A DNA stretch of 64,000 nt. Origin: Polychytrium aggregatum. Taxonomy: Eukaryota; Chytridiomycota; Chytridiomycetes; Polychytriales. Below, in pieces: positions 34,140 through 45,773 of this stretch. Below the pieces are notes generated by a model. That model did not search any database. It saw only the letters and a list, made by a program, of their open reading frames with translations, and was not told where the DNA came from. The first letter of the stretch is position 1; every line of letters begins with the position of its first letter. The stretch spans positions 682,001 to 746,000 of the forward strand of contig NW_026516218.1 of assembly GCF_025602895.1 (NCBI RefSeq), in the 5' to 3' direction. Position numbers and translations under genes: made by a program.

Positions 34140-37100
34140 ATGTCGAAAGATCTGGATGATGAAATTCTGGCCCTGGCCGAGGAGCCCTCGGTCCGGTCAA
34201 AGAAGCGGCGAAACATCTCGTACGTGCGCCATGTGGATCGCTGAGCTGCCCAAAGTGATCGCCCAGCGCCAACATGCAGGCCCTTCGTCTCGGCACCGAG
34301 TTGCCTTGATATATGCTGCTGTCCTTCCCCGGGCTAGCTACCGGCTCTGACACCCACATTCTCATCATCCACTTGCTTCTGGGCTTGATCTTGACCCTTG
34401 CACCGGTCCCTCCCCTGCTCCTAGAAATGACTCCAGCTCCGAAGATGAGTCGGACCTTTCCGACAGAGATGAAGAGAACGACCCGTGGGCTGAAGTGAGG
34501 AAGTGGGGCGATGACCTGATGGGTGACGAGGCCGACCGGGCATAGTAAGTTCCTCCAAGCGACTCCTTTCGGCTCTGGCGGTCTGTTGGAATCCCCTTCA
34601 AGCGGCTGGGAGGCCGACAGCGCCGCTGCTGTCTGCCGTATCGAGCAAACTGGCGCCGAGCCATCGCTGGTCAGAATGGAATCACCTCTCTAACTAGTAT
34701 CAACAACATCCTCCGTCGGGGCGATGAACGAACCCATGTATAGCCTGAACAGCCTGACGGAAATGGATCGAGAACTCACCCTGGCAGATCGTGCAGCCAA
34801 GGTCCGTTGGTGGTGCTGGATATTTTCTTGCTCTTGCTTGTGTGTGTTGGGCAAGCGATGTACATGTCGCCGTGGTGGTTCGGTTGGTGGCTCAACGAAT
34901 GCCAATGGCCAAAGTGTTGATCATCGTACGGGTTTGCTGGCTCGAGACCAGCATCGCCCGCGTTGTGAGATCGAAGATATGGCACTGGCACCATCAGCTT
35001 CCCAATTAACCTCCAACCGCAATGCATTCTTTCAAAACCAATAACCAGAGAGAAATCATGCGAGAATCGCTCGAGGTCCAGCTCAAGCTCCAAACAACTC
35101 AAAAGAAGGAAGGCGACCGACGGGACGGGCCCAGCCGTAAGTGCGCCCAGACCAGTGTCGGCCGAGGACGAACCCGAAGACGAACCCGAGGACGAAGCTG
35201 TGGACTAACCGAGTACTTTGCCTGTCTTGCCTCTCGATCAGGATCGTCCGCACGCAAGGGGTCCGATAAGGAGAAGAAATCTCGAACCTTGTCCGTGCTC
35301 GTTCAAAAGCGAGATAAAAAGACAGAAAAGCCCTCGCATGTAGGCGTCCACTGCCCAAACCAAGGATTGTACCGCAGTGTCAGGAGCCTGTGTCGATTGG
35401 CTGACGGTGCACTACTCCCGCCTGACCGGCGACATCACCTCCGTCTCACCCTCTGCCTCAGGATGACGAGCATCCGAAAAAGAAGGCACACACCTCGTAC
35501 AACACCGACTCCAACGACGAGAGTGATCACAACATCGATCAGGTATTCTTCCAACGGAGCGCTCCTGAGCGGCTCTTTCTGGCAGACTGGGCACACGAGA
35601 AGGAAGGCGACCACAGCTTGGTTGATTGGAGTGGATTTACGCTGTCACCGTGGCAGTACAGCAACCTCCTGACACTCGTTGCCGCTGTGGAACCAGGACA
35701 GCGACGACAAGATGAATCCGTACGATATCCGGAGCGAAGACTATCTCGCCCTTCAGATTACCCGCGAGAAGATGGAAAAATGGATTCACACCGACTTTTT
35801 CGAGCATGCTGTCGTCAACGGGTTTGTACGGGTGTCTATCGGACAAGACAAAGGCAAGCCTATCTATCGTATCTGCCGGATTGAAGGTGGGTGTCTGCAA
35901 CGACGCGTTGGATGGAATCGGCGCGAACGTAGCACTGGCTGCAATGAAGGGCGCTTGTCGGGTTGATTCGCTCGCAGCTGACTGTGTGCGCCGGACATGC
36001 TTTGCGAACCAGAGGTCGTCGACCTACCCAACCCCGTCAAGCTCCGGCACAACGACACCATGGTACTGAGGGCCCTTGTCCTCAGCCACGGCAACTCAAA
36101 ACGGCAGTTCAACATCGATGCCATATCCAACCAGCCATGGACAGAGGTTTGTTTGTGAAAGCCTGGCCGCCGCAGTCGCGGGTGATGTACCCCGGTAGCG
36201 ATTGCACAGTGCGAACATTGGCACCAATGACCAACTCAATGCGTTGTTTGTTTGGCGGCCACCTGCCGGTCGGTAGTCTGAATGGAATCGATACAAGGGC
36301 ACTTGCATCAACGATAAAGCGGAGTTATTGAGCCGCAAGGATGTTGACGAGAAGGCCAAGGCTATTCAGGAGGCCGAAAGCCACATCTTCACAGAGGTGC
36401 GGCAGATCCCCGGTTGGCTTCGTATCGATTTGCGTGCTGCATACCACATAGTCGTGGTTGCAAGCGGCGCGCTGTGGATAAGTCATTGCCGCGTGGGGCT
36501 TATCGAGCTCATATATTGCGTCGTCGATGGTATCGCTGATGCAACCAGTGCTGTGCTGACCGCATTCTATCTCGGATCGGATTGGACCACATGGGATCGG
36601 ATTGGATCGACCCACAGAAAGAAATCACCAACCTCACCAAGCTCAAAAAGTCCCTCTCGCGCAAGCCCAAGAACGTTGCTGTCGAAAAGATCAACCTGCA
36701 CCACGAGCTTGACATTGCCCGGGCCAGAAACGACGCTGAAAAGATCGAAAAGCTCATGGAGCGACTGGAGGAACTCAATGCCCTGACCCAGGAGTCCGAT
36801 CGCACGCGAACCGACGAGCTGGCAAAGCTCAACGAGCGCAATCGATCCATGAACAGAAAGGAGAGTCTGCAGGCCGAGCTGGCGGCTCTGCGCGAGAAGC
36901 GGCTTGGCGGTAAGGCTCGCTGGATCCCAGGAAGTGGACGTGATGCACAGAGGAAGCCAGGTCGTGCGCGGCACCGGGCCTTGCCTCGGCTATCAACTCG
37001 CCAACCGATCGGCCTCGTCTTCTTACAACTCGATCCTCCTCTCCCACCATCTTGGCTCGACGGCTATCAGGCGCGGACTCTTTGGATCCGTTTGCCCGTC

Positions 37101-37570
37101 GAAAAACGGCTCCGTCCCACGTCGTAGGGTAATCATGGCGATTCCACGGCTTCGAGACAGGGCGGAGACGAGGAGCAAGCCAAAATCGTTGCTATTCTGA
37201 AAGCATTAGCCGTGCATTTACCCGATATATTGGTCTTGTCGTGCCCGCTATGCCAGGAACGAAGACCAGGCACTCGACGATGGATCCAAGCCCGCGAATG
37301 GCGCAAACGGCGCAGCGTCGCATGAACTGGCAAGCATGAATCCTTTTGGAGCGTCCAAGCTTGATGCCATCGCGACCAGCGCAGATGACTTCCTCGACAA
37401 TCTGGATATCGCCGAGATCGAGGCCGGTGCGTTTCAGACTGACATTATATGCTGTGAGGCTGCAACTCGGGAATGTGTGCGCCTTTCGGATCGGTTTGCC
37501 AGTGTAATCAGTTTGTCCCATCGCCTGATCGTGCCTTGCAGCGTCTCACCATCCCGCTCTCCTTTGATTC
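34140..37570 (+). CDS. RTF1: RTF1, Paf1-complex subunit (Plus3 domain)
   Basis: About twelve exons: 34140-34219, 34425-34544, 34744-34801, 35049-35136, 35242-35339, 35462-35542, 35697-35886, 36013-36146, 36277-36396, 36618-36909, 37071-37128, 37257-37426, then an uncertain short last exon (about 37542-37567). The acidic N-terminus ([19 protein letters not shown]) is followed by [20 protein letters not shown], the histone-modification region. The Plus3 domain follows, [19 protein letters not shown]...[19 protein letters not shown] through [20 protein letters not shown]. Then come coiled coils, and [14 protein letters not shown] matches the conserved DPF/NPF-RR motif. RTF1 couples Paf1C to Spt5 on elongating Pol II and stimulates H2B ubiquitination. 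C-terminal exon phase is unresolved: one joining gives a short end, while the frame [18 protein letters not shown] at 37542 looks more conserved. Confidence 0.9.
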
Positions 37571-37612
37571 TGCCTCAAGATTTGTAGAATTGGTGTGATT
37601 CGCGAAACTGCA

Positions 37613-38093
37613 TTTGCCCATCCATCGGCGGCTGCTCAGGGCATCCAGGTCTAGGCAGTCCGGTGTGTTGTCTCTGGCCCCATGTTCCCTTCCGTCGGCG
37701 CCGGTACTGGAGTGGAAGCCGTCTCCGTTCACGCCAAAGACAGAGTCCGCCACAGTGAGGTACATGCTCCAAGTGCAAATAAACCAAAAACCTTTGGGTC
37801 GAGACTGGCCAGAAGCTTTCGTCCGCTCGCAGGAAATCGGATCTGCCATCGAAAGGGACGATTGGAATTCTCAGGGGGGATCCGTGGCGAAAGACTGTGG
37901 ATGGTGTGGACGAGCAGGTGGAATTGGATGACAGACGGGCAGCTCTATTCATCGACACGACAGCGCTGGCTGTGGCAGAGGACCCGCCGCCTCCAGAAAT
38001 GGCGCTACCCATCCTCGCTGTCTCTCACTTGCCACCCTCGGTCCTTCTCAGGACTGGCTGCATCGCGCCTCGAATCCCGGCTGCGACGGCCGC
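37613..38093. other. Convergent intergenic, RTF1 to mS29
   Basis: 3' flanks of convergent genes. No supportable gene; open frames here are shadows with no domain. Confidence 0.55.
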
Positions 38094-40893
38094 TCAGTGA
38101 GAAAAGATGTAGTTCATCAGCTGGCGGCCGTTTCCGCCGGTGAGAAGGTGTGCGCGCTTGATCGAGTGGTCGTTGAGCTCTGCTTGGCCATCCCCAGGCC
38201 ACAACAATGAGAGAATCGGAGAAGATTGAGGCGCTGGTCAGCTACGATACAGAACTCGACTGTGCAAGGGAGACGCTGAACAGCCACACCGTACCAAAGC
38301 CAAAGTGGGCGACACTGGACTCCTTGTAAAACTTGAGCATCGCAGCTGTCTCTTCTCGGCTGTAGACAGGGAGATCGCAAACCACGACCTTGTTCTCGGT
38401 GAAGATGCTGGGCTTCAGATCCACCACCGAGATGGTGAAAGCGTCTCGGTGATGCGGGGCCAGGCTCGACGGGAGCATGGCGTCCGCGGCCGAGTCCAGG
38501 GTGTGGAACTTGGCTTCGTGGGTCTGGGCTGGGGCCTGGATGGGGTCGCGGCCCAGCGGGCGGTGGACGTGGGTGCGAGCGTAGTGCTGAAGGTAGGGTG
38601 ATCGGATCCGCACAACGGTGGTGTCGTTGGTGCCGATCACAAAGCTGTTCTTGGAGGAACTGGACTCCAGGAACAACTTCTGGAACTCGTGGCAGAGCGA
38701 CAGCTCGTGGGCCATGATGGGCTCGCTCTTGGGGGTGCGGTATGCGGTGCTTGAGAACAGCGATCCGACCTGATCCAGAGCCACAAAGACTCTGGATAGC
38801 AGCAAAGACGGTACATGCAGCGCAGTCAAGGCATTGGGCGTATTAGCGTCGATGAAAGCCGCACAAAGTCCTGCAAGCACGAGCGACTCACTTGGGGGAC
38901 TGGCTCTTGAGGATCTTGAACAGGGCCTGGAGCACCAGAGTCGAGTGCTGCGGCGAGCTGATGCCAGCTTTGACCAGGCTGGCGAGGTTATCGTCGACTT
39001 TCTTGCTTCCCACTTGCACAGGCTCAGCGAGCTTAACCTGACAGGCGGATACGGGGGCGGCGGCATCAGACGCGACAAGGACGAGGATGGAATCATGTCG
39101 ATTGAACAAAGTCCAAAACAAAGTAAGCACCACCGTCAGCTCGAAAGCCGGCAAGTTTGTCCACAGCGGCATCGTGGATTCGGCCGCAAGGCCAGGATCT
39201 CAACGGTCGTGTGTGACGATCGGCTGGACAGGCAGCAACGGCTGTGGAAAGCCACAGTGTCCAAGTCGGCAAGGCAAAGGGACGAAAGGAAGCATCCATG
39301 CGACGGACGCACCTCGGCAAGCGTCTTTGCGTTCATCGACAGTATTGACTCCAACACAGTCGCCGTAAGCTCGGGCTGGTCCCACTGGTTGGTGCTCTCG
39401 TTGAAATAGTAGAAGCTCGATGCCGAAGTCCACTGGGAAACTGGTATTCCGCATCAAGTAGCATGGTGTGGAGTAGAATACGAAGCGATTGCAGAGGGTG
39501 AGGGCGCTGGGCGAACGGCGGGTCGGCCAGGATCCGCTGGACAAGCACGCACTTACGCTTGGGAAGGTAGATAACGATCCAGTTGGCGCTCTGGAAATGA
39601 ACCGCAAGCTGAAACAGAGTGTAGGTCTTTCCAGAGCCCTGCTTTCCGACTTGGAGTGGGGATCGTGTCAGTTCATGCAGTCCACAGCGCATCGCGCAGG
39701 ACTATGGAGCAGAGTCTTGGGTGATCAGCTTACCAAGCAGAGCCTTGCCCTCGAGTCCCTTCTCTACAGACTCCTCCGCCATCTCGATCAGGTCCAGGGT
39801 AGAGTGACGGAGCATCGCCGACGACTCCTTGTCGCTGAGCCGATTCTGGAGAGAACAGTGACGCAGCACGAGTCAGACTGGCCGAGGCGGGCCCCTGAGA
39901 AACCCGGCTCGATGGTGTTTGCCTGCATGAGATACATGCACCGAGCTTACCAGCCGGAGCATGCCATTCGGCAGCTGAGAATCCGGAAGGGCTTTGATAA
40001 ACGACTGTGGTGCCTTGAAAAAGTCGCCAACGTTTGCGCGGGTGCCGGAAGCCTGGAAGCGGCCATGGAAGCGGCACGAGTAAATCAAGCTGCTGGTCGT
40101 GCACCAAAACCAAGCCGCCAATAACAGCAGGCAGAGCTGAAAAGTCAGCAGGCAAAGAGTCAATCGCCAGACGAGAGACATCTCTTTCTGACTTACAGTT
40201 TTGTAGGTAGCGATGCGCAGCTCCTCATCGAATTTCAGGTCTTGCAGCTGGATGTCGACAGCCGAAATGAACGACAGTGAGAACCAAGTCGGGCGGTGCA
40301 GCTCTGCGGCGCTCGCTCAACCCCTCAAGGCCTGCGATTTCGCACTGGGCTCGACGTTCACCTTCACTTCGGGCTCTGCAGGAGTATGAATGTATCGCGC
40401 AAAATTGCCATATCGTTGACATCGTTGACATCGTTGGTATCGTGGTTGTCATGAACACACGCAGAAAGAAAGGCAAACCATTAGGCACCAGCGGATTGCT
40501 TCTCTGTTGCTTTGTTCCCCAGACAAGATGCAAAGTGCCAGTGCTGCTCAATTGCCAACACATCAACGGTCAGGGCAATCTTGGATATTCTGTCCTCGAG
40601 TCTCCTGATCTTCAATCCACCATTCCCTCTCGGTCTCTGCAGCTCTGTCTCGCTTGCTCCCAAGATCTCTGGCGTGTTCTCCGGTGCCGTGGCTCTGCTT
40701 TGGAATGATCTCGGTATGTAGACATGCCTGCGCGCTTGCCGAATCTTGCTCCCGGAGAAGGGGCGGTGGCCAGCGATCGAGTGGCCAGGGAGAGCATCGG
40801 TCGCAGCGAAAGTGCCCGCGGCAGCATCACGGACGAGCGGATCATGATTCCCGCAGAAGATTGCAGCGGCCTCGCAAGCATTCTCGAAGACAT
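38094..40893 (-). CDS. Mitochondrial small-subunit ribosomal protein mS29 (DAP3/Rsm23)
   Basis: Multi-exon leftward gene. It starts MSSRMLARPLQSSAGIMIRS (ATG complement of 40891-40893), an Arg/Ser-rich mitochondrial presequence. Recognisable exons follow. FDEELRIATYKT is near 40200. GDFFKAPQSFIKALPDSQLP is near 40000. A block with RLSDKESSAMLRHSTLDLIEMAEE is at about 39840-39735. The P-loop VGKQGSGKTYTLFQLAVHF then NWIVIYLPK is at about 39650-39550. NQWDQPELTATVLESILSM follows, then LVLQALFKILKSQ. The last exons give SRVFVALDQVGSLFSSTAYR and end HLLTGGNGRQLMNYIFSH. DAP3/mS29 is the GTP-binding protein in the head of the mitochondrial small subunit. I did not resolve every splice site; span and identity are firm. 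Confidence 0.85.
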
Positions 40894-41321
40894 GGTGGTG
40901 GCTACGCTTTGTGGGCTTGAGTAGTCGTGTGGTGTAGGGAGGCGCCGAGCGAGAGCGAGTCGTTGATCGATCGATTTGGCTTGGGAGGGCTGACAAACAG
41001 CTGAAGCGAAAAGGATGGAGGCTCGGGTGCGCTCGGGCAATGTCGATCGCGGCGACAGACGCACGGGCACGCAGGCGGATCTGCTGGATGTTGCTGTGGC
41101 GAACCAGATCAGCTTGCGCTTTTGCGTTTTGGGTGAGAGAGAAAAAAAGCACAGACCATGGTCACGTGTTGGATCCAACCGCCTGCCTGGGCGCTTCATG
41201 GCCGCGCTGCTGGGCGGGGGAGCGCGGGCGTCAGGGCGATCTGGGCAGGGAGCGAGCGAGCGAGGAAGGGAAGGAGCAGCCCAAACGGCGAGCCAGTCCC
41301 GTTTGTGTGCACGCCAGCGCC
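40894..41321. other. Divergent promoter, mS29 (-) / B9D1 (+)
   Basis: A 428-bp head-to-head interval between a mitochondrial ribosomal gene and a cilium gene. No coding signal. The only notable run is GAGAGAGAAAAAAAG near 41140. Confidence 0.65.
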
Positions 41322-42814
41322 ATGCCCTCGCCAAACTTCTTTTCGCTGCTCCTCACGGGCCAAATCGAGTCTGCATACGTGGGTATCTCTGCCGGGCATC
41401 GGTGCAGAGAGCCGTTGGCGGCATGGCAACAGACGCGATGCTGGGTCGGTGGCATACTTCAAGGAGAGCGCCGAGACACATGAGTCGAGGAAGAATGACG
41501 GAGGAGGCCCACTGAACGCATGCGACAGCTCTACATGCCCTCGTCCGCGACTGTGAGGAGATCTAATGCGGCAATTGTTTGGCTCTGTCGCTGACGTTTC
41601 CCACCACCCACGCTCGTGTCGGTGCAGTTTCCCCAGCACGACAACCTCTACTGCAAGTTTTCATTTGCGCATGGCCAGGACTGGATCATTCTTCACGTAC
41701 GTTGACAGCTGGGCGATCGGTGGGTCTATTGTGTGCAGGACGCCAGCCCTAACCAACGATACGTGCGGAACAGGGTCTGGAGGAGGGCATCACTCAGCAG
41801 TCGCTGGCATCCAGCTCGCCAACTGTCTCGACTTCGGCTATCGCAACCGGACTGCTTGTTCGGCCCTGCGTGTGGAACTTTCCGATCGAGCTTGCCTTCA
41901 AATCCACGAATATATATGGTAGGATTGCAGCAATGGCTCTTGAAGCACACCCGGACCACGGACCTGGTCGAGACACCCACCAACACCAATGCCCCGCGAC
42001 TGACGATGTGTGTTGGCGGGTGGATGGCATCGCGCAGGCTGGCCAAGAATCGTCGTGAGCGTCTATGGAACAGACGAATTTGGCCGGGATGTCATTCGCG
42101 GATATGGAACCATGCTGCTTCCGCGGAGTTCTGGACGGTAGGTGCTGTTCTGGGCGGCCGTCATCTCATTCAGGAGCAGAACCGAATCTGCCCCCCGTCC
42201 GCCAGTTTATAACCGGGCGGTGGATAAGATGACTTGAGAGGGGATCAGCCCGCACCCGAAGCATCACTCCTCTGACAGAGCAGCGCTGTCCGTTGCCATT
42301 CAGGTTTGAAAAGTACATCGAGATGTTTGCGCCGATCGCGACAAGCCCACTCAACCAACTTCTTTCGTGGGTGGTCGGCAAGCTGCCCGAGTTCATGGAT
42401 TCCAAGTTTGTGGCGCAAAGCGATGGTCGCGAAGGTAAGCCAAAACGGCAGCGTTGCAGGCAGCATCCAAGGGCTATGCAATAGATGCGCCGCATGTACT
42501 GCATGTGCGGTGAGCGAGTCGTATCCCGTGGGATTCGACACTCACTCGATGGATCCAATTTTCGTTGATCTGCAAATGCCTTGGGACCATGAAACGAATC
42601 AACGCACGAAACTCGCGGCTGGGACGACGACGAAACAACGCCATTGGTCATCGGCGTAACGGCTCCGCGACGGCACTATCATCTCGCAGTGACCAGGGTA
42701 CGCAGCCAGGGCGCCGTCAAGGTCCAGCTCAACGTCACCATCCGCGACATTGCAAAGTGCGGCTACATGCTGGGGCCGGCCAATGCAGCGGAGCCGCCCC
42801 GGAGCTCCAAATAG
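41322..42814 (+). CDS. B9D1: B9 domain-containing protein 1 (ciliary transition zone)
   Basis: Six exons, 41322-41378, 41628-41696, 41774-41918, 42038-42137, 42304-42434 and 42690-42814, give 208 residues, the usual B9D1 length. The whole B9 fold aligns by eye: [78 protein letters not shown], and C-terminal [17 protein letters not shown]9D1 works with B9D2 and MKS1 in the transition zone that gates the cilium. It is present only in organisms that build a cilium/flagellum, so this is strong evidence for a zoosporic fungus. Exon 5's 5' limit (42304) is the least certain joint, because the PGRH segment seen in animals is not obvious. Confidence 0.92.
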
Positions 42815-43442
42815 ACACAGGGCCGACAACATCCAGCGGGATGAGACAGCCATCAAATGATCAAAAAGCCAGCAATCAAGCAATGGGTACGATCGGCGAG
42901 ACGGCAATTTTTGGCATATACTGAGGTTGCATCAAACAACAATAAGGGGGACATTAGGAGGGACAAGAAAGCAATGGATGTACTTGCGATGGGGGTGGGA
43001 GAAGAACATAGACACTGCAGCGAACAACCTGGCTCAAAGTAGCAAGGTCCGAAAGAGAAGCACAATGCTGGGGGACTTATCTATATGTAGATTGATATAG
43101 ATGTGTAGACGGTGGGCGGAGAAGTAGGTAGGGGCAATCGAGCAGGAGTCGGGAGGGGGGGGGCCGGTTAAAGTGGGTAAAGGACCATCGAGGAGGATCG
43201 AATTCCATCGACCCACCAGGCACAGTGAGCATAGATGGCGGTATCGAGGGTGCAGGCGAGTCGACCTTGATAGGATCCAGAGGAACATGCTTGCTCGGGG
43301 TCGGGGTCGCGATCAAGCCAGAGATTAGGAGTGGCAGAGGAGTATGTAGCCCATAGACGGGTGCGGAGACAGTGCCATAGGAAGAGAGCACGAACGACAG
43401 CACCGAGCTGGGCTGTGGCATGCTCGGATGGGGGAGAGTGGA
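42815..43442. other. Convergent intergenic, B9D1 to unknown (-)
   Basis: AT-richer 3' flanks. AATAAGG and ATAGATGTGTAG-like sequence lies near 42940-43110. No gene or RNA supported. Confidence 0.55.
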
Positions 43443-44204
43443 TTACACCGTCGCAAGACCCGGCGAGATGGTGACGGGGGCAGGCGCCGGCGACTTGCAG
43501 AGCTCGGGGGATGGCGCATAGGACTTCCACGGCAGCCACGAGCGCTTGCCCCGGGAGGCATCGGCAGCAACGGAAATGTAGTCCCGCACGGTGCCTCCGG
43601 TCTTCCACCAGCCGCCCTTGAGCGAGGCGACGGCCTTGCGGGCGGCGGTAGGGTTTTTCGGGTATAGCTCCCAGATGGCCGAGAAAAAATCGATGGCATC
43701 GGTGGCGGCCTGGAAGCGCTCCTGAGAGCCGACCTTCTGGCATATGGCCTTTCGCAGGAAAGCGGCACCGACAGAGAGAACATCGCGGTGGAACTGCAGG
43801 TCGTTGGGGTAGCGTTCGAGCATGCAGTCAAACTCCTCGATGGTGTCGCTGACGAGCCAGATGTCCAGGGTTCCCTCGCATCCAAGCTCCTTTATCGGAT
43901 CAGTGACCTGGAAAACGGCGGAAGAATTGGAGGGTTCAGCCAGAGAGCAGGAGCGAGCGTACATGACGATGTTGATGCGAGCATGGATGCGGAATGCATC
44001 GAGCGACTGCAGCGGCAAGGATGGCCAGCGGCAGCAGAAACGACAGTGGCTTACCATGAACGAGAGGGCAACGAGCTCGCGGTCCATGAAGGGGTTGTTG
44101 CATGGCTTTGCCTGTTTCTGGGAAGAACGGGTCGAGAGCGAGGTTGAGGTCTTGGCGGACGAGCATGTCGAGTGGGAGTTGGACGAGGTAACGGAGGCTC
44201 TCAT
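43443..44204 (-). CDS. Unidentified protein
   Basis: Two exons, 44204-44055 and 43907-43443, with GTAAGC donor, TTTCCAG acceptor and phase 0, give about 204 residues. Exon 1 is Ser/Thr-rich and ends NNPFMDRELVALSFM. Exon 2 looks like a helical folded domain (SDTIEEFDCMLERYPNDLQF, VLSVGAAFLRKAICQK, ATDAIDFFSAIWELYP, ARKAVASLKGGWWKTGG) and ends in a Pro/Ser tail. I recognise no family. The helical pattern could be a TPR/HEAT-like bundle. The alternative frame over exon 1 (ESLRYLVQLPLDMLVRQDLN) also looks protein-like, so the true 5' end may lie upstream of 44204 with a different join. Confidence 0.55.
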   Translation of the reverse strand: MRASVTSSNSHSTCSSAKTSTSLSTRSSQKQAKPCNNPFMDRELVALSFMVSHCRFCCRWPSLPLQSLDAFRIHARINIVMYARSCSLAEPSNSSAVFQVTDPIKELGCEGTLDIWLVSDTIEEFDCMLERYPNDLQFHRDVLSVGAAFLRKAICQKVGSQERFQAATDAIDFFSAIWELYPKNPTAARKAVASLKGGWWKTGGTVRDYISVAADASRGKRSWLPWKSYAPSPELCKSPAPAPVTISPGLATV

Positions 44205-45773
44205 TTGCACAGACGAACAATAAGGGTGAGATGCGGGAGATGAAGGAAAGGAGAGTGTGGGAGGGCAAGGGGATCAGAGCGAAGGGGGTGATCCCATCAG
44301 CGACAATCGGGAGGAGACAGGATGGCGGGGAAGTCCTCTGGCTTGGACGGCGAGAGGGTGAAAGGGACTGAAAGCGGAATTGGACGAGAGTGAGACGGAG
44401 CGAAAGAAGAGCGTGGACGAGACGAGGGGAGACGAGTTTGGACGAGACCGAAACCGAAACGGCGACCGAAACGGCGACCAAATGGGCGACCAAAAAGAAA
44501 GGAAAGGAAAGGAAAGGACAGAAAAGGACAGAAAAGGACAGAAAAGGACAGAAAAGGACAGGCCAGTTGAGGAGACACGGCGCCGCACAGTCACTGTGAA
44601 CGCATGTCACACACGCGGCGGCGGTGTCGCACAGGGCGTGTTGCCGTCGCACGGCGCATCCGCTGCGCTGTCTGCTGCACTCCACAGTTTCTGTGGCGTC
44701 ACAGGGCACACAGGCGCGCACCGCGTGACAAGCCGCGCACAGGGCACACGCCCGCCGCACAACCAATCGCCGCCCTCGGCACAGCGCCAACAAGCGTCGC
44801 CGCCGCGCCCGTGCAGGAGCACAACAAGCCGCGCCTGACCAGCGTCGCACAGAGCGCCACTCGCGCGCCACAAGGCCGAGCCAATCGCTGGTCGGATTCC
44901 CCTGTCGTGCGGCCAGCCACGGTATGGCTCGCCTCAGCCGGAGCGTGGGAACAGAGCCGCTTTCGTTGGGTTGGGAAGCATGGTCTTGAATGCACCAGGT
45001 TGATCTCCTGTGGCAACGGTCGACCGGCATTGGTAACTCGATGTGAGTGTGGCGCATTCGGTCCTCTCAATATCAAGATAGTCGGGTCGGATGGGTCGCT
45101 CTGCCTCCAGTCTCCTTGGATGCACAGGTGGTCAAAACGAACGACAGATGGGGTGCAATCCAGCATAACGACAGCCCTGGATCAGAGCAGGATGTCCTGT
45201 TTCGTTTTGGAAACGCTGTATATCGGTCAGTTGCCTGGCTGAATGAATTCGATCGGCTCTCGCCCATGCAAGAGAAGGACGGTGCGTCTCGATGCGTTTC
45301 CAGCGCGCTGTGCAGCCATAGACATGGATGTCCATCGTGCACACCACCACCCACTCTGCAGAGACGCTATCGAGAAGCAGTACTGTTGACAATCGATGTC
45401 TCTGGCACACGAGCAGCCTGCATACCACCGGCCCACTCGTCCACGATCGATATGAATCAGTCCCGCCCTGGCGCCAGATCTGAGCCCGCGCACACTTCTT
45501 GCACTCGCCGTGTCCGTCGGCGGCTCTGGTTACCCGCTCACCGCTCCAGAGGGCTTGGCCTTGGGCGCCCTCCACCTGCGTTGGCATCGAGCCTCCGCTT
45601 GCCCTGGCACCGAGCCCTCTGTCTTCTGCACCCACTTGCCCGCCTGCGGCTTTCCCACGCCTCTGCCCCGGCACTAACTCGCCATCCCCTGCACCTTACC
45701 ACGCGTTTCCCTCCAGCCCAGCCATCCCGCCATCCGTCGGCCCTTCGATTCAGACCACTCCCGCTGAGCATCC
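44205..45773. other. Divergent region with purine tract, unknown (-) / arrestin-like (+)
   Basis: About 1.6 kb without a supportable gene. The first part is strongly purine-biased on the + strand (listed). 44600-44900 is rich in GCACAGGGC/CGCACA-type motifs. 45490-45770 is pyrimidine-rich promoter-like DNA before the arrestin start. Confidence 0.55.
44440..44572. repeat. Polypurine tract with tandem (AAAAGGACAG)n and (GAAACGGCGACC)n
   Basis: Two adjacent simple arrays. ACCGAAACGGCG-type units at about 44450-44485 are followed by AAAGG and AAAAGGACAG units (about five) at about 44495-44565. Purines are almost all on the + strand. Confidence 0.9.

Noticed and set aside
32774-34368. ORFs of 185-480 codons through the GTTGGT array on both strands
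   Set aside because: Repeat-generated. They overlap Prp40 exons or the RTF1 start in other frames and have no domain outside the repeat.
43936-45057. 373-codon leftward ORF
   Set aside because: Includes tracts made by the purine/pyrimidine repeat (poly Phe-Leu-Ser). A short piece (ESLRYLVQLPLDMLV) is noted as a possible alternative exon of the unknown gene, but the whole is not credible.
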